Source of the DNA: Aporrectodea caliginosa
Taxonomy: Eukaryota > Annelida > Clitellata > Crassiclitellata > Lumbricidae
Direction of reading: 5' to 3'
Assembly: GCA_020284085.1 (NCBI GenBank)
Contig: JACEVL010000019.1
Location: 3,109,998 to 3,173,997 of the forward strand
DNA: 64,000 nt
Made by a program: the position numbers and the translations under genes
The notes under the pieces: model-generated
Told to the model about the DNA's origin: nothing
What the model saw: the letters and a program-made list of their open reading frames with translations, nothing else
The model's database searches: none
In this document: positions 49,553-63,425 of the stretch, piece after piece
Layout of the letters: each line of letters begins with the position of its first letter
Numbering within the stretch: position 1 is the stretch's first letter

Positions 49553-51883
49553 CTATAACTATTATCATTAGCAATATCATTCTCTTTACCATTACCATTA
49601 TCATTATCAGTGTCATTATCATGATCATTATAGTTATCGTTATCGTTATCGTTACCCTTATCATTATCATTATTATCATTATTATTACTACTATTATTAT
49701 TAATATTGGCCAAAGTTCCCTTAGACAGCCTGACAAACTAGCCCATCGTGACCGTATGAGTGAACATCGTCTCCGCTTCGCAAATAAAACTGAAAGGTCT
49801 GTATTCTCTTAGGTATTCCTTTTAGCGGATCGTGGGTGCAAGAAGGGCCTACTCTACTCTGCTCTAAAGTACTCTGTATTCTCTTTGACAGTCCTTGTTT
49901 TAGCCATTCAGAGCTTTCAACGAGACCCTGACGGATCTTTCCAGCCATGAAGTACGAGGAAGTTTACGAGTACGTCGGTCAAATCGGGTTCTTCCAGCTG
50001 TGCACGAGCGCATGCCTTCTCCTCTACTGTCTCTTCGGACACAGCGCCATAACGATAATCTTCGTTGCTGCCGACATGCCTCACTGGTGCCAGGTCCAGC
50101 AGCTGGCTAACTTCTCCTACGACCTCCAGAAGTACATAGCCATCCCGATGCAGGAGGAAGACGAGTACAGTTCGTGTGAGATGTACGACCTCAACTACGA
50201 CAACTATTCAACGGAAGACTATCTCAACTGGAACAGAACGCAGCTGGCGATGAACAACACGCAGCTGGTTCCCTGCTCTCAGTGGATCTACGAACAAACC
50301 GTCTTCATATCAACTGTCGTCAGCAGGGTCAGCGTCCTCGTAAATTCTAAATATCTAAAGGGGTACTATTAAGCTAAGCGCACGGCATCAGCTTATTCAC
50401 GAGCGCTCTCGTCCCACTGACTAGAAGAAGAGAAGAAGAAGAAGAGCAAGAGAATTAGGAATGATGATGAGGAAAGTCCATTATGATTGCCTGGCGTGTG
50501 AATTTGAAGCCTCGGCAAATGAGGGCCTAGTTTTTTCTACAAATCTCGAAATAAATTTTCCAGCCTCGATTGACAGATTAACCATTACACTATCGAGCAC
50601 ATGACTGACTAGACAATTAAGTTGTTAAATAATTAGCTCAGTCATCCGTTCAGTTAGAACGTTGCAATGAGTAATTATCATAATCACTAATAGTTATCAA
50701 CAACCTTTGGCGCCGTTTTCTAATGTGCAATGCATCAAACTACCACATCAAATACTCGTCTAGAGATGAGCCGCCATCTTGGACGAGATGCAATCCCAGA
50801 CTTATTATTGATATTGTTGTTACTATTCTTATTAACTATTATCAGTACAATTGCTATTGTAATTTTAAACCAGTTCGACCTTGTCTGCCAGTGGTCCTAC
50901 CTCGTTCCTCTCATCTCAACCATCTTCATGGCTGGTGGTCTGATAGGTGTGGCCGCTGGAGGTCCTCCAGCCGACAGGTTACCTACCTTAGCTTAGAATT
51001 ATTAATTATCAATTAATTATATTCCGATTGTTTATGATTAAAAGTGGAAAAATCTCATCATTCACAATGACATTCTGTCATTTACAAGTATACGTATATT
51101 CTGTGCTAAAAGCACTACAAATAAACCTGGAACGTTTAATTGCCCTATTTTTGCAAGCTTCTTCTTAAAAGCTGTGACAGTGTCCACAGAGACAGTACTA
51201 TCGTCTAAACAATTCCACAAGTCCTCAACTCTTGCACTGAAGAATTTCTACTCTAATCTTATTTTCGGTTTCTTAAATAATTTATACCCTTGTCCCTGAG
51301 ATACCTAGTTTGGTGCTTATTCAAGGAATCTCTCCCACTGTAGTACTTCCTTTCCAGTAACAATCTCATACGCTTCGGTTAGATCTGCTCCATATTCTTC
51401 CCAATGTTGTTAGTCCACACCTTTTCAGCCATTCTTTATAGCTCAAATTTTTGTAGCCCCAGATAATTTTTGTAGCTATTGTTTGCACTTTCTCCAGTTT
51501 TCCATGTCCTGTTTCAGGTATTGATTAAATACCTGGAAGCAGTATTCCAACTGTGGCCTAACCAGTGATTTGTTCAACATCAGTAGTGTATCCTTGTTTC
51601 TGGTGACTATTGTCCTTCTTATCATACCTAAAGTTGAGTTAGCCTTCTTTGGTCCTTCAGCACATTGCCTTGTAGGTTTGCACTCGTGTGCCTAATCACT
51701 CGCAAGTCCCTTTTTTCCTGACTCACTTTCAAAACCTAACCCCCACCCCCTTTTTATGTGAAACTCCTTGTTTCTCTTTCTCATGACACTGTGCATAACT
51801 GAGCGCTTTCCAAATTAGACAGCACCATTTAACACAACTGCATCACCAGTCCCGTGCTACTAGTGGCAGGTAGTGCCTTTTTT

Positions 51884-52050
51884 TAAGGATCCTGAGTGGC
51901 CGAGTGGGTTTGTAGCCTGCTCGCCGCGCCGGCGCCCCGGGTTCGATACCCGGTCGGTCGGTCTATCAGAGATTAATTTCTCGGATCTTTACTGCGGGTG
52001 GCTCGGTCGCATTATAAACGTGGAGTACAATACAACACAATACAACACAA
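51884..52050 (+). mobile_element. Second tRNA-derived SINE type
   Basis: The head reads GATCCTGAGTGGCCGAGTGG with B box GGGTTCGATACCC, close to a tRNA-Leu/Ser type. A short body ends in AATAC/AACAC repeats. It abuts the other SINE, in the same orientation. Confidence 0.65.
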
Positions 52051-52061
52051 CACAATATACT

Positions 52062-52275
52062 GGGGCGCGGTGGTTTAGGGGTATGTTCGGTGCCTTGCAG
52101 CTGGAGGGTTGCGGGTTCGAATCCACCTCAAAGTCGCCGCGTAGGGACCCTGGGCAAGTCCTTCACTCGCAATTGCTCATGCGCTTCGGCGTGAAACTCC
52201 GATTCAGCGTCCGCGCAGTAGTCGGGAGCGCCTCTGAATGGGAAATCTGGTAGGGGCGCTATAACAAGTGTTCAA
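52062..52275 (+). mobile_element. tRNA-derived SINE, copy 2
   Basis: Same SINE as at 31741: head GGGGCGCGGTGGTTTAGGGG, B box GGGTTCGAATCC, tail TAGGGGCGCTATAACAAG then AATAC repeats. Inserted in a decayed LINE. Confidence 0.85.
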
Positions 52276-53109
52276 ATACAATACAATTTGCCAGTCCTGT
52301 GACCATTTGTGAACAATCTTCTAAGATCTTCCCGCAGTATCACCGCTTCTTCTTGTTCATCACTCACTAATATACTTAGTTTTGTATAATCTGCAAACCA
52401 GTCGTTAGAAATTTTTGATAAAACTCTTTCGTCGATTTCATTAATAAAAAATATGAGCAACAGTGGTCCAAGCACTTATCCTTGTGGCACTCCACTTAGC
52501 ACTGTCGTCCAGCTAGAATGTTTATCTAAGCCCGCCTTTTGTCTTTAACCTGATAGCCAGCATTGAATCAGTGTTAGCAGGGTAAACTGACTTGTAGTTG
52601 GGTGGTATACGTCTTTTTCCCTTTTTAGACAATGTCACTATGAGGGCATCTCTTCATTCCCGTGGTACATCTTCAGCGTGTATCGATTTATTGAAGATCT
52701 GTGCTAATGCCTCTCTCCAATTTATTCCCTTACTTACAGTGTATGTAAGAATTTGGGATGTAGTTCATCTATTCCTGGACTTTTGACAGTGTTTCAGCTG
52801 TTCTACCACATTTTCTTAGTAAACGTTATCTGTGTTAATCCTCTTCCACCACTATCTATAAATGATTGTTTGGGCTCATGGATGTTTCCTAATTCTTCCG
52901 ACGTAAACACTGGGCTGAAATATTTATCGAATACTTCAGCCGCTTCCACTTCATCCACAATAACTTCCACAATCTTCTCTTTCTTTTTCAACGGCCTTAC
53001 CCTTTCTTTTTGCTTCTAACATAGTTGTAGATACTCTTGCATTTCCTCATACAGTTCTTTACAGCTGTGCATATTGATAGACGCTAAAAGCAAAGGCGCT
53101 TTAAAAGTC

Positions 53110-53503
53110 TAATACATACTCACACATACATACATGCGTGCATTGTGCATAAACAGCTACAAACATACATACATACATACATACATACAGAGCCTTTATG
53201 AGGTTCTTAAAACTCGCTATATAAGTGTTCTGATACATGCATACATACATACATACATACATGCATACATACATACATACACACATACATACATAAATAC
53301 ATGCATCCATACATACATACATACACACATACATGAACGCATACAGGCATGTGCAGGCATGAATACATACATACATACAAACATACACACATACATACAT
53401 ACATACATACATAGGTACATACATATATACATACATACACACATACATGCACTCATACATGCATGTGCAATCATGCATACATGCATACATAAACATGCAT
53501 AAA
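53110..53503. repeat. CATA microsatellite before exon 3 of transporter B
   Basis: CATA and CATG units; intron 2 of copy A has a CATA array in the same relative place. Confidence 0.9.
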
Positions 53504-54199
53504 TGTGTCTTTCCACTCATTATACCGCCAATCACTGGGCTTTAGGTTCGGTCGGAAGCCGACGTTGCTGGTCCTGATGTTCATCAAACTCGTTGGCATC
53601 GCTCTATCGACCTTCTCACCCAACTACGCTACGTTTGCCGTCGGTCGTTTCTTGTTGGGCGTTGGGTCTTTGGGCTGCTATAATACCTGCTACGTTCTCA
53701 GTAAGTACTCTAGCCATATTATGCTAATAAATGTTGGTCACGTGTGCGCTAGTCGTGTGACACACTGCAGCATGTTGCTCCGGATTATTTGCTTTTTGCG
53801 GCGGTCTCATTTAGTTATACCTGACCGTTTCAGACTAGTTCATCTGGACATAGTCTGTTGACACAGACAGTTTGTGACCATTAACCATTATTTACGTAGA
53901 ATTCTGTGGAACGTTTTGTTCTTCAGTTCCTCACGATTTCATCCTGCCGACTAAGGATGATAAAAATTTCATTCTCAGGGTACTTTATGGCAACTTACGC
54001 TGAACAATTTAGCAATTATATACCTTTATCTTTGATAGTTACCTTAGCCTCCTAGCCATTCGACTATGTATTTTTTCCATCTCTAAGCTGATGTTCTTTA
54101 TACCTTGTTGCGTTTGTGTCAACGACTTTGTGTAATAAACGAATAGTAGTAAGTAGTAGTAGTACTAGTATCGTCCATTATCTTATGAATAGTATCGTA

Positions 54200-54610
54200 T
54201 CGTATCTAATGATTTATAAAGCACGTCTCGCAAAATAACTATTCAGAGGCGCTTTCAGCACGGAATGAGTCTGAGTAAAGAGTCATGTGAACAGAAAGCA
54301 TTCGTATCATCAGCAAACAAAATAAGTTTAATCACAGCAGAAGCATTGGGAAGATCATTAATATACAATAAAAAACTGTAGCGGGAATAGGTTTGAACTT
54401 TGCGGGACACCAACTTTTACAGGTTTTCGAGAAGATAGGGTTCCATTACATAGCACCTGTTGATACCTATGCTCCAGATAGCTTTAAACCATAAATGAGA
54501 TATATGCCCCTAATCCCATAATTTTCAAGTTTATCGCGTAGAATTCTATTCCGCCGTGTGGAATGCCTTTGCTAGATCCAGAAATATACCAATAGACTAT
54601 TTATTGGTGT
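54200..54610 (-). mobile_element. LINE reverse transcriptase fragment
   Basis: Minus strand, frame-broken: DLAKAFHTVE, GISHLWF, SSRKPVKVGVPQ, then LILFADDTNAF. The 3' edge shows the GCTTTATAAATC tail. Confidence 0.6.
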
Positions 54611-54799
54611 CTATTGCTTGGAAATCCATATCAGAGATGTCTCACTGGACAATCCCGCGGTTCAATTACCGCCGTTCCTTCCTCGTCGCGGTCACCGTTC
54701 GCAATCGTAAAGCGGTGGCATTGCTCCTTCACCTCCTACATCACCACCAGCACGGTCTTCCTTCGACCATCCGTCACCGTCGCCATCCATCAGCCCATC

Positions 54800-55640
<841 letters not shown>

Positions 55641-55696
55641 CGACCATTTCGGATCATTCCCTTATTAACAGAATAATAATAATAACAAAAACAATA

Positions 55697-56142
55697 GGGG
55701 TCGTCCATTAATTATGTCAACAAATTTTAGGCCATTTTTGACCCCCTCCCCCCTTGTCAACAACTGTCAAACATTGACGGACCCCTAAAAAATTATGTCA
55801 ACAATCCCAGAACCCCCCCCTACAAAAAAGAAACACAATGGCTCAATACATGTAGAATCATTTTTTCAAATTGTTTTACACTAAGAAATGCAATCTCGAA
55901 TTTCAAAATATATGAGTTTAGTTTATTACCAGCTTTTTAGTAGTATTAAACATTAAGCACTTTATACATTTTTAGCATTACTTAATGTTTTCGCTACCAT
56001 TTTAAAGGGTCTGTGTTGATTCATTGGGAAAAAATTTGTTGACGTCAACTTTTACCGAACCCCCCTCCCCCTTGTCAACAACTGTCAAACTTTTTCAAAC
56101 CCCCTCCCCCCTATTTTGTTGACATAATTAATGGACGACCCC
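55697..56142. mobile_element. MITE, GGGGTCGTCC-ended, 28-bp inverted repeats
   Basis: 446 bp. The first 28 bases (GGGGTCGTCCATTAATTATG and on) match the inverse of the right end perfectly. Flanked by ATA on both sides. Inside each end the motif CCCCTCCCCCcTTGTCAACA recurs in inverted arrangement. It lies just upstream of exon 4 of transporter B. Confidence 0.78.
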
Positions 56143-56954
56143 ATAATGATGTATGTAGGATGCTCTTTCGTATTTCGTAGCGATGGAATCGGTTGGTCCG
56201 AAGTATCGTTCGTTGATTGGAGGGTCTGTTCAGGTGGGGACCAGTATCTGCTTTGTTCTTCAGCCTCTGATCGCTTACATGGATCGCCGTGATGTCACCT
56301 ACCAACTGGCGTCAATGGGTCCCAACGTCCTCATACTACTCATCGCACTGTAAGTCTCACCTAATCTGGAAAGATGTTATCCAAATCTGATGGAATCTAA
56401 CCTAGTCTAGTCTAAAACAAATGCTCTATAGATTAACTGACTCGGTGATAATCAATCAATCAATAAATCAAAATGATCATTCATTCATTCAATTAGTCAG
56501 TAACCCAGTTATTTAATCATTCACTTAATCTATCAGTTAGTCAGTCAATAGGTTAGTAAATCTGTTATTCACTCAATCAATCAATCAATGAATCAGTTAA
56601 TCAGTCAGGTCAATGACGCGAAGCTCTAGATAACAATCCACGCGCAGTAAACAGTTGAAACAATTAGTTTACAACAAAAAGCGTCAAGGGCTAATCATTC
56701 TTCGAATCGTGACGTTATTTTCGAATAGAATCGAATATTGCCGTCCGATTGTTTTAGAATCGAATATAGAAACTTCGCAGGCCCCTAGGCTAACTGACTC
56801 GGTCGATCGATGGAATTGATGAGAGACCAACTAACTGGATCAAAATGATCGTTTGAAGGACTGGTCCAAGCACTAATAGCTACAAAAGTAACTATTATAA
56901 AGGAACTTAACCCTTAAATCGATCTCTCGATTGATTGAAATGTTGATTTCTTAG

Positions 56955-57087
56955 GGTCATCTGTGAGTCTCCTTGATGGCTTGTCGTCAATGGTCGCTAT
57001 GGCGACGCAGAGGCCATCTTCCGTCACATGGCTGCTGTCAACCGAAAACAACTTCTGGCTGATTTTAGCGCTGAAAAGATCGAAGCT
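56955..57087 (+). pseudogene. Exon 5 of transporter B carrying the TGA
   Basis: Reads VICESP, then TGA at 56974-56976, then WLVVNGRYGDAEAIF. The same exon in copy A (41972-42104) reads VICESPRWLVV. Exon length (133 bp) and both splice sites are preserved. Confidence 0.9.
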
Positions 57088-57244
57088 GTAACTAAATTTT
57101 TATTTTTTATAATTCTTACACTAACGATCCAAGAAGTTAATAGCGTTACGAAAGTTAAATATACTACTGATTTGCTGATAAAAGCAATGAACAATTGCGC
57201 TGATTTTCTACTACAAGACTGAAACTCGTGGCAATGCATATTAT

Positions 57245-57420
57245 GGTATGATATTCTGTTTAATTCTATTCCATTCCATTCTATTCTGTTCTATTCTATT
57301 AAATTCTGTTATATTCCATTCTATTCTGTTCAGTTCTATTCCATTTCATTCCATTATGTTCCATTCTATTCTATTCAGTTCTATTCCATTTCATTCTATT
57401 CTGTTCTGTTCAATTTCGTC
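57245..57420. repeat. ATTCT minisatellite in intron 5 of transporter B
   Basis: TTCTATTCCATTCTATTCTG-type units. Confidence 0.85.
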
Positions 57421-60400
57421 TTATCCTGGCCTGGTCCATCGTCCTCAGTTCAATTTTACTGTGTTCTCTCCATTTTATTCCGCTCTATTGTTCTGTTTTA
57501 TTTTGCTCTCTTCATTCATTTGTTTTGTTGTTCTATTCTATTCAATTTGCAGCAATCTATGTATGCGCGAATGTATATGAATGCGAGCGTGCGTGTGCAT
57601 TTGGCATATCTCTGTTACTTCGTTCTTGGTGTTCTTTGGAATGTTTCAGGATGAAGCATCTTCCGGAAGTCTGCTTCTTCTTTTCCGATTTCCAGTCATG
57701 CGCATTCGAACGCTGATCTGTTCATATACTTGGTATATAATTACTTTTCTCGATTTTCTGGCACTGGTAATTTGGCTTCATTTTGAATAACAGTTTTTGT
57801 TTTAGTTTCTGTAACAATTCATCTTTAGCTTCGATTTAATTATAAATTTCACTTTGAGTTCTTATTTCGATTGCATGTAAATTTATTTCGAGTGCAGGTT
57901 AAATTTCAACTCAATACATTTCTTATTCAGTTTCAGTTTCTGTCTGAGTTATGTCTGAGTTGCACTTTCGATTTAATTTTAATTTTAACAGGTTGTGTAT
58001 TTTGTGTCCGTAGTTTTGCATCCAATCATATTTCGGTACGACGACTAAATTTCGAAGTCATTTTAACTTTCGATTCAATCATTGGATTTCGTTTTAGTTC
58101 CAGTTTCGGTTTCAGTTTCAGTTTCGATTTTATATGTTTTGTGCACGTAGTTTCGCGTCCAATCTTCTCTACTACGCTCTGTCCTTGAACACCGGTGCTC
58201 TTCACGGCGACATCTACCTCAACACTCTGATTTCCGCTTCCCTTGAGGTTCCAGCCATCATTTTGTGCATCTTTCTCGTCGACTGGAAGCTTCTTGGACG
58301 AAGGTTCACTACCTTCCTGACCTTCTTCACCTCCGCACTCTGCTGCATACTCTGCATACCGATGACTCTACTCGGTAAGAGCGAGTATGACGGTGCTACC
58401 TACACAATGAAAAGTTCAGGCAACCATTACCGCTATCGTTAACGTACTTAAGATGACAAAGAAATGCTGAGATAAGGTGAAGAAAGGTTAGACTAGGTCC
58501 GGCAAGATATGGCAATATAATACAAGGCCAGGTTAGGGAAGTGTTGGTGAGGTAATGCCTGACTAGGGAGGGGAATGGTACGTAAGGTTGAATTGTTCTG
58601 CATTGCCTTGTACATTGTCGTATTGTATTGTATTGTGTAACAGTTGTATTGTGTTATGTTGTATTTTATCGTATTGTATAGTATTGTATTTTATCGTATG
58701 AAATTTTATCGTATTGTATATGCATGTAGGCTACCTTTTTCAGGCTTGAATTGGTCCCTCCCAGCGGAGGGGTCAGTCAAACGGATACTTCCTCTCCACT
58801 TGTTTCTGTCACTGGAATCTTCCATCTTCAATCTAAGGGACTTCAGATCTTGTTGAATCATGTCTCACCATCGTTTCTTCTGCCGCGTTTTATCGTTTTG
58901 TACTGTGATGTATTCTGTAGACATTGGATTGGGTGAGACAACGTTGTCTATCGTTGGAAAGTCGTTGTCTGTCATGGCTTTTACGTCGATGTTCATCTCT
59001 TCGTCCGAAATCTTTCCAACGGAAGTACGGAATGGAGGGATAGGACTGATTACGATTTTCGGAGGCATTGCCAACATGGCCGCCTCTCTCATCGGACAGC
59101 CAATGGTAACAATGATGTAGTTGATGTATTGTAACACATTGTGTTGTGTATCGTTGCGTTGATTGTATGTTGCTGCAATTCATTATATTTAATTGCAATC
59201 TTTTGTATTGCATTGCAATGTGTTGTTGTGATTGCTAATTTATATAGCGGCACTTAGAACGGGGACTCATCAGAGGCCCACCTGATGGTTCACTATGAGT
59301 GTTTTTACTTTAGTAGCAGAGATAACAAAGTTCCCCAGTTTCCAGTGGAACGTAGGAGGGGGCTTTAATTTCCATCTCTTTGGCCCTTGCCCAAATCCCC
59401 GGGTCCTGGACATAGACCATTGCATCGCAGGATTTGCCGTTTTATGTAGCGCCTTCATACGTTTTCGAGATTACGAGTACGATGTAATTGGGTGCAACGC
59501 AAGCTGGGCAGAACTTCAACGCTATCATAATTATGCTGACACCAAGTGAGAAGTATTTGAACGAATGAATGATTGATTGAATGACCGAACGAACGAGTTT
59601 TAACGAATGAGTGAATGATTGAATGACCGATTTGGCGAACCAACTATTCAATTAACAAACGAAAAAATCATTTGAATGAATTAAGTAATTAATTACTTAA
59701 TGAACGAATGACTGAACGAATGTAGTCAACAGATGCGCAACTAGTTATAATACTTAGAGAATTCACGTCTGTTCTGGCTACATTATTTTAACTGTATCCA
59801 TGTCTGGTTGAAGGCGCAACTATGGGTTCCTCTGCCGTACGTTGTTCTTGGTACATGCGGCCTCCTAGCGGCCATCTTATGCCTCGCTCTACCCGAAACG
59901 CTCGGTCATCCGCTCCAGGACACAGTGGAACAGGCCGAGAAGTTCAAAGGGTAAGAAAGTGGAAGTTTTCACAGGACGGACTATTAACATTTCAAGGGGT
60001 AAGGGCGCAAGAGGGTTCAAAGAATAAAGGACAGGAACAGCTCAAACGATAAAACTAGGCATATTTCAAAGCGCAAGGACTAAAGGAATGGGGCAAATGA
60101 CATTACCAAGATCATTTCAGAGTGAAAGACTATTAATAATTCAAAGGAGGCAAAGAATAGTTCAACGAGAAGAATTAGAAGCAGTTCCAAAGAAATAACT
60201 AGTGACAATTCAAAGCGAAAGTAAAGGAACAGATCGACGGTAAAGAATAAGAACAGTTACAGTTCAAAGGGATAGACAAGGAGCAGTTCAAAGGGAATGG
60301 CAATGAACAGCTGATAAAGGTTTGAACGTCGAAGAATTCTAAAGGAAAGGTTTTTCACTTGAGCAGTAAATGACGATGTGTTCTACATAGCTGAGCTCAA

Positions 60401-60825
60401 TGAAACAATTAACGATGTATATTGTATACTTCAATTAATTGTCTTTCTACTTCTAGGGGAAAGATCATCACCGTAGAAGTCGAAGCTACCGAAACCATAT
60501 CGGAAGATGGAAACACTAGTCTGGATGGAAATACCAGTCTAGATGGAAATACCGGTGTGAATGGTAAAACCAATGTTTCACATGGATGTGTTTCAGACAG
60601 TTCTTCGTCCATCTGCAGTCGAAACACAAATCCACAGAACCGGAAAAACGTTTTCACAATCAGCCGAAACATCGACAACGAAACGACTTTTGAAAGCACA
60701 AAACTTTAATTAGAAAACATTTTTCTAGTCAAGACGAAAACATTGTTTAACACGTGTTGCTCGCTTGAACTGAAATCAAGATTAAGAGAGATTGGATTAG
60801 AACTACATTGATTAGATATGACTGC

Positions 60826-60831
60826 AATAAA
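60826..60831 (+). promoter_or_regulatory. Candidate polyadenylation signal of transporter B
   Basis: AATAAA in the context GCAATAAATTGG. The aligned position downstream of copy A (near 45968) reads AATAAT, so the canonical signal is missing there. Confidence 0.5.
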
Positions 60832-60969
60832 TTGGACTGAATTCTGACTATAATATTGGGAGATTGGATTGAATTGCATCGGATTAGATTGGAATGGATT
60901 CATTTGTATTAGATTGTAGTAGATTAGACTGTATTGGATTAGAGTATATTGGATTAAATGTGATTAGAT

Positions 60970-61861
60970 CAGAGTTGGATTGTCTCGAGACACTGTCTCG
61001 GTCTCGAGACGTCTTGAGACAGGTTTTTCGATGTCTCGGTCTCGGTCTCGGTCTCGGACCCCACTGTCTCGGTCTCGGTCTCGGTCTCGAGATCATTTCT
61101 CGACTTTTTGGAAACTGTCTCGAAACGAAAGTCTTGTCTTTTTGGAAACTGTCTCGAAGCGAAAGTGTTTTTCTCTCGTAGAAGCGGTCTCCAACGTTCT
61201 CGTACAAACTGTGTTTTGTTCGGAACTTCGTACAATATTGCGCTCTAAAATTGTCTTGTGCCGAATGGATAACTAGTTAATCGGAAGTGCCAAACAGACA
61301 GGACGTTTAAAAAATCGGTGTTTCTGGTATTAAGATTTAAGAGTATTGAAAAAGCAGTCTTAAGTTTGCACTTTCAGTCCAAAATTTCCAAATATCTTAA
61401 AATGTCTCATAAGGAACCTGAAATCGTGAAATTTGCATTCACGCAGTTTTAAATCAATGAAAACCAAAATGAATGGCATGCCGTTCGTCGTTTGTGTAAA
61501 GCCAACATAAGCGAAACTCTTTTGACAACATCTAGTTTCTCAATGTGAGTGATGTGACTTATGTCGCTAAATCGCTAATAGGCTTATGGCCTATATGGAA
61601 TTTTGTTGGTTTAAATTTTAGAATCATTTAGAAGATTTCAGAATGGCTGAAATATTTAATTTCTTTATAGTTCATACAATTCAGGTGATCGACTGATTTC
61701 AGTGACTTGACCTTTGTATTTGACTTCAAAAGTTGAGAAATATTGTTTCGGGACTTGGGTCCAATGTGCATTTCACTCGTTTTGAACTGTCTCGAACTGT
61801 CTCGGACCTGGTGTCTCGTCTCGGTCTCGGTCTCGAGTTTTATGTCTCGTATACAAGTCTG
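60970..61861. mobile_element. Non-autonomous hAT-like element 2
   Basis: 892 bp. The ends CAGAGTTGG... and, inverted, CAGACTTGTAT... converge on CGAGACA. An 8-bp duplication GATTAGAT lies at 60962-60969 and 61862-61869, though the surrounding sequence is itself rich in GATTAGAT. Both subterminal zones hold GGTCTC repeats. Absent from the matching place after transporter A. Confidence 0.65.
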
Positions 61862-61869
61862 GATTAGAT

Positions 61870-63180
61870 TATATTGAACTTGGTTAGATTGGATTAAGTT
61901 GCAATAATTTGGATCGCAGTGAATTTGATTAGGTTAGATGAACTAACTTAAAGTAAGGTGAGTAAATTAAGGCAAGGTAATATAGAGTAAAGTAAAGTGT
62001 ATAAGGCAAGAGACAAGCAAAAGCGCAATCTGATAGTTGTAGTAGTAGTTTCAGCTTAACGAAACTGTGTCGTAACACAGATGATTAGCGTCGCCCTCCT
62101 CCTTCATCCAGTCTTGGCACTGGCACTGCCAGAGTACGATCAGTGGCGGAGTTAATCTGATAGTTCTGAAACGCCTTAACTCTTAGACGAATTGAGAATC
62201 GTTCTTCAGAGTCTTGTGATGTTAGTGTTCGAATTTTTAATGGAAGATTGTTCTAGAGATCCGGTTTGTGACCGAAGATCACACAGTTCGTAACATTGCA
62301 CATCATAATTATGCAGCTCAGGAAACATTCTCGAAATGTCTTAAGGCGCATCTGTTTAAACTACTAGGTAGCTACGTCTAGCGCCTTCGTGCGGTTCTTG
62401 TAAGGCGATATATAAATGTCCATACACATACATCCCTACGGGCCGACGATCGTAATATTTGTTGGAACCAGCTCGAGACAAGAATAACTATCTTCCTGGT
62501 GTATTCTGAAGCCGAGCCGAATATCGAGGTCAGACCAATAACTAGAGAAGTTGAATGTCTTCTCTCAGCTGGGAGACAATGGAGTATCTCTCTCGCATAT
62601 AGTTGGAAATATGCGAAAATGTCGGCAACTTGACTGCACTACGGACGGCGCAGTTGAGAAATGCTGTATAATATGATGTATCCAAGACTTCAGCAGGCCT
62701 GCAAAACTATATTGTGTACGATGTTTTTCTGCCTTCAAGTGACGCAAAAAACTCACTGTTTCCCATTGGCTCACAAACAGCTGTGTTCGTCCTTTAAGAA
62801 AAACCTCAACCTTAAGCCTACTATTTCTAATTGACTTTCAAATATCTGGATTACAACTCTTTTTCGTCATCTAAAAAATACCTTAAACCTCTTTGTCACT
62901 GGCTAGCAAACACCTGAATTACAACTCTGTATGTCCTTCAAGTAAAACCCTAAAAACCCACTATTTTCATTGACTTTCAAACAACTCCAAATCTTCCTTG
63001 AAGAGAATCATTGAAACTCACTCTCACATTGTCTTTCACACATCTGTATAATTATAGAACTGCCTTTCAAGTACTGACTGACTAACCGTAACACAGATTC
63101 GCATTGGGCGCGTTAAATATTTTGAAAATAGTAATAGAATTCTACACAAACATGAATTCGAGTCAGATTCGCGTTTGTAT
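61870..63180. other. Gap after hAT 2
   Basis: A GTCGCCCTCCT repeat at about 62085-62155 shared with 2475-2545, a retroelement tail GCGATATATAAATGTCC at about 62405, and the 3' flank of the terminal exon at 63182. No other gene seen. Confidence 0.5.
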
Positions 63181-63181
63181 C

Positions 63182-63425
63182 TTAGAATTGAGTGGAGATT
63201 GACGAATGATTGGAGTTTTGTGATTGATTGGAGATTGGCGATTGATTTGAGCTTGCAATCTCTTTGTCGTTTGAGTGGGTGACATCTGAGGAATCTGTCG
63301 TGGATGGCTTTTGCATAGGATGAAGGGATGGTTTCTGAAAGTCTAATACTTCTGGTTCATTGGATTCGCTGTGGCATTCCACTGAGTCAGAGATGTCCGG
63401 TTTGAGAGCGGAGTCTGAGGACTTC
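63182..63425 (-). CDS. Terminal exon of an unrecognised gene whose body lies beyond the window
   Basis: Minus strand: a TTACAG acceptor at 63426-63430 is followed by one split-codon base and 80 codons, then TAA. The peptide is hydrophilic and low in complexity: SDSALKPDISDSVE near its start and repeated NQSPIS / NQSQNS / NHSSIS units at the end. It looks like a disordered C-terminal tail. No family is recognised. The exon reading is supported by a decayed duplicate at about 47.5 kb that shares the tail wording and 3' flank. It runs towards transporter B, so the two genes would converge. Confidence 0.5.

Larger units (their letters stand above)
51080..53040 (-). mobile_element. Decayed LINE split by two SINEs
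   Basis: Minus strand EVFDKYFSPVFTSEELGNI (upstream spacer of RT), LGPLLLIFFINEIDE and ISNDWFADYTKL (RT core, YADD altered). Below the SINE pair come broken-frame remnants of the C-terminal block to about 51100. In intron 2 of transporter B. Confidence 0.7.

Noticed and set aside
51895..51955. Possible functional tRNA gene
   Set aside because: A and B boxes are good, but the acceptor stem does not pair and an AATAC tail follows, so it is a SINE.
59238..59456. Region bounded by TTTATATAGCGG and TTTATGTAGCGCC as a possible small transposon
   Set aside because: The two edges are direct, not inverted, and look like two retroelement tails; no target duplication is seen.
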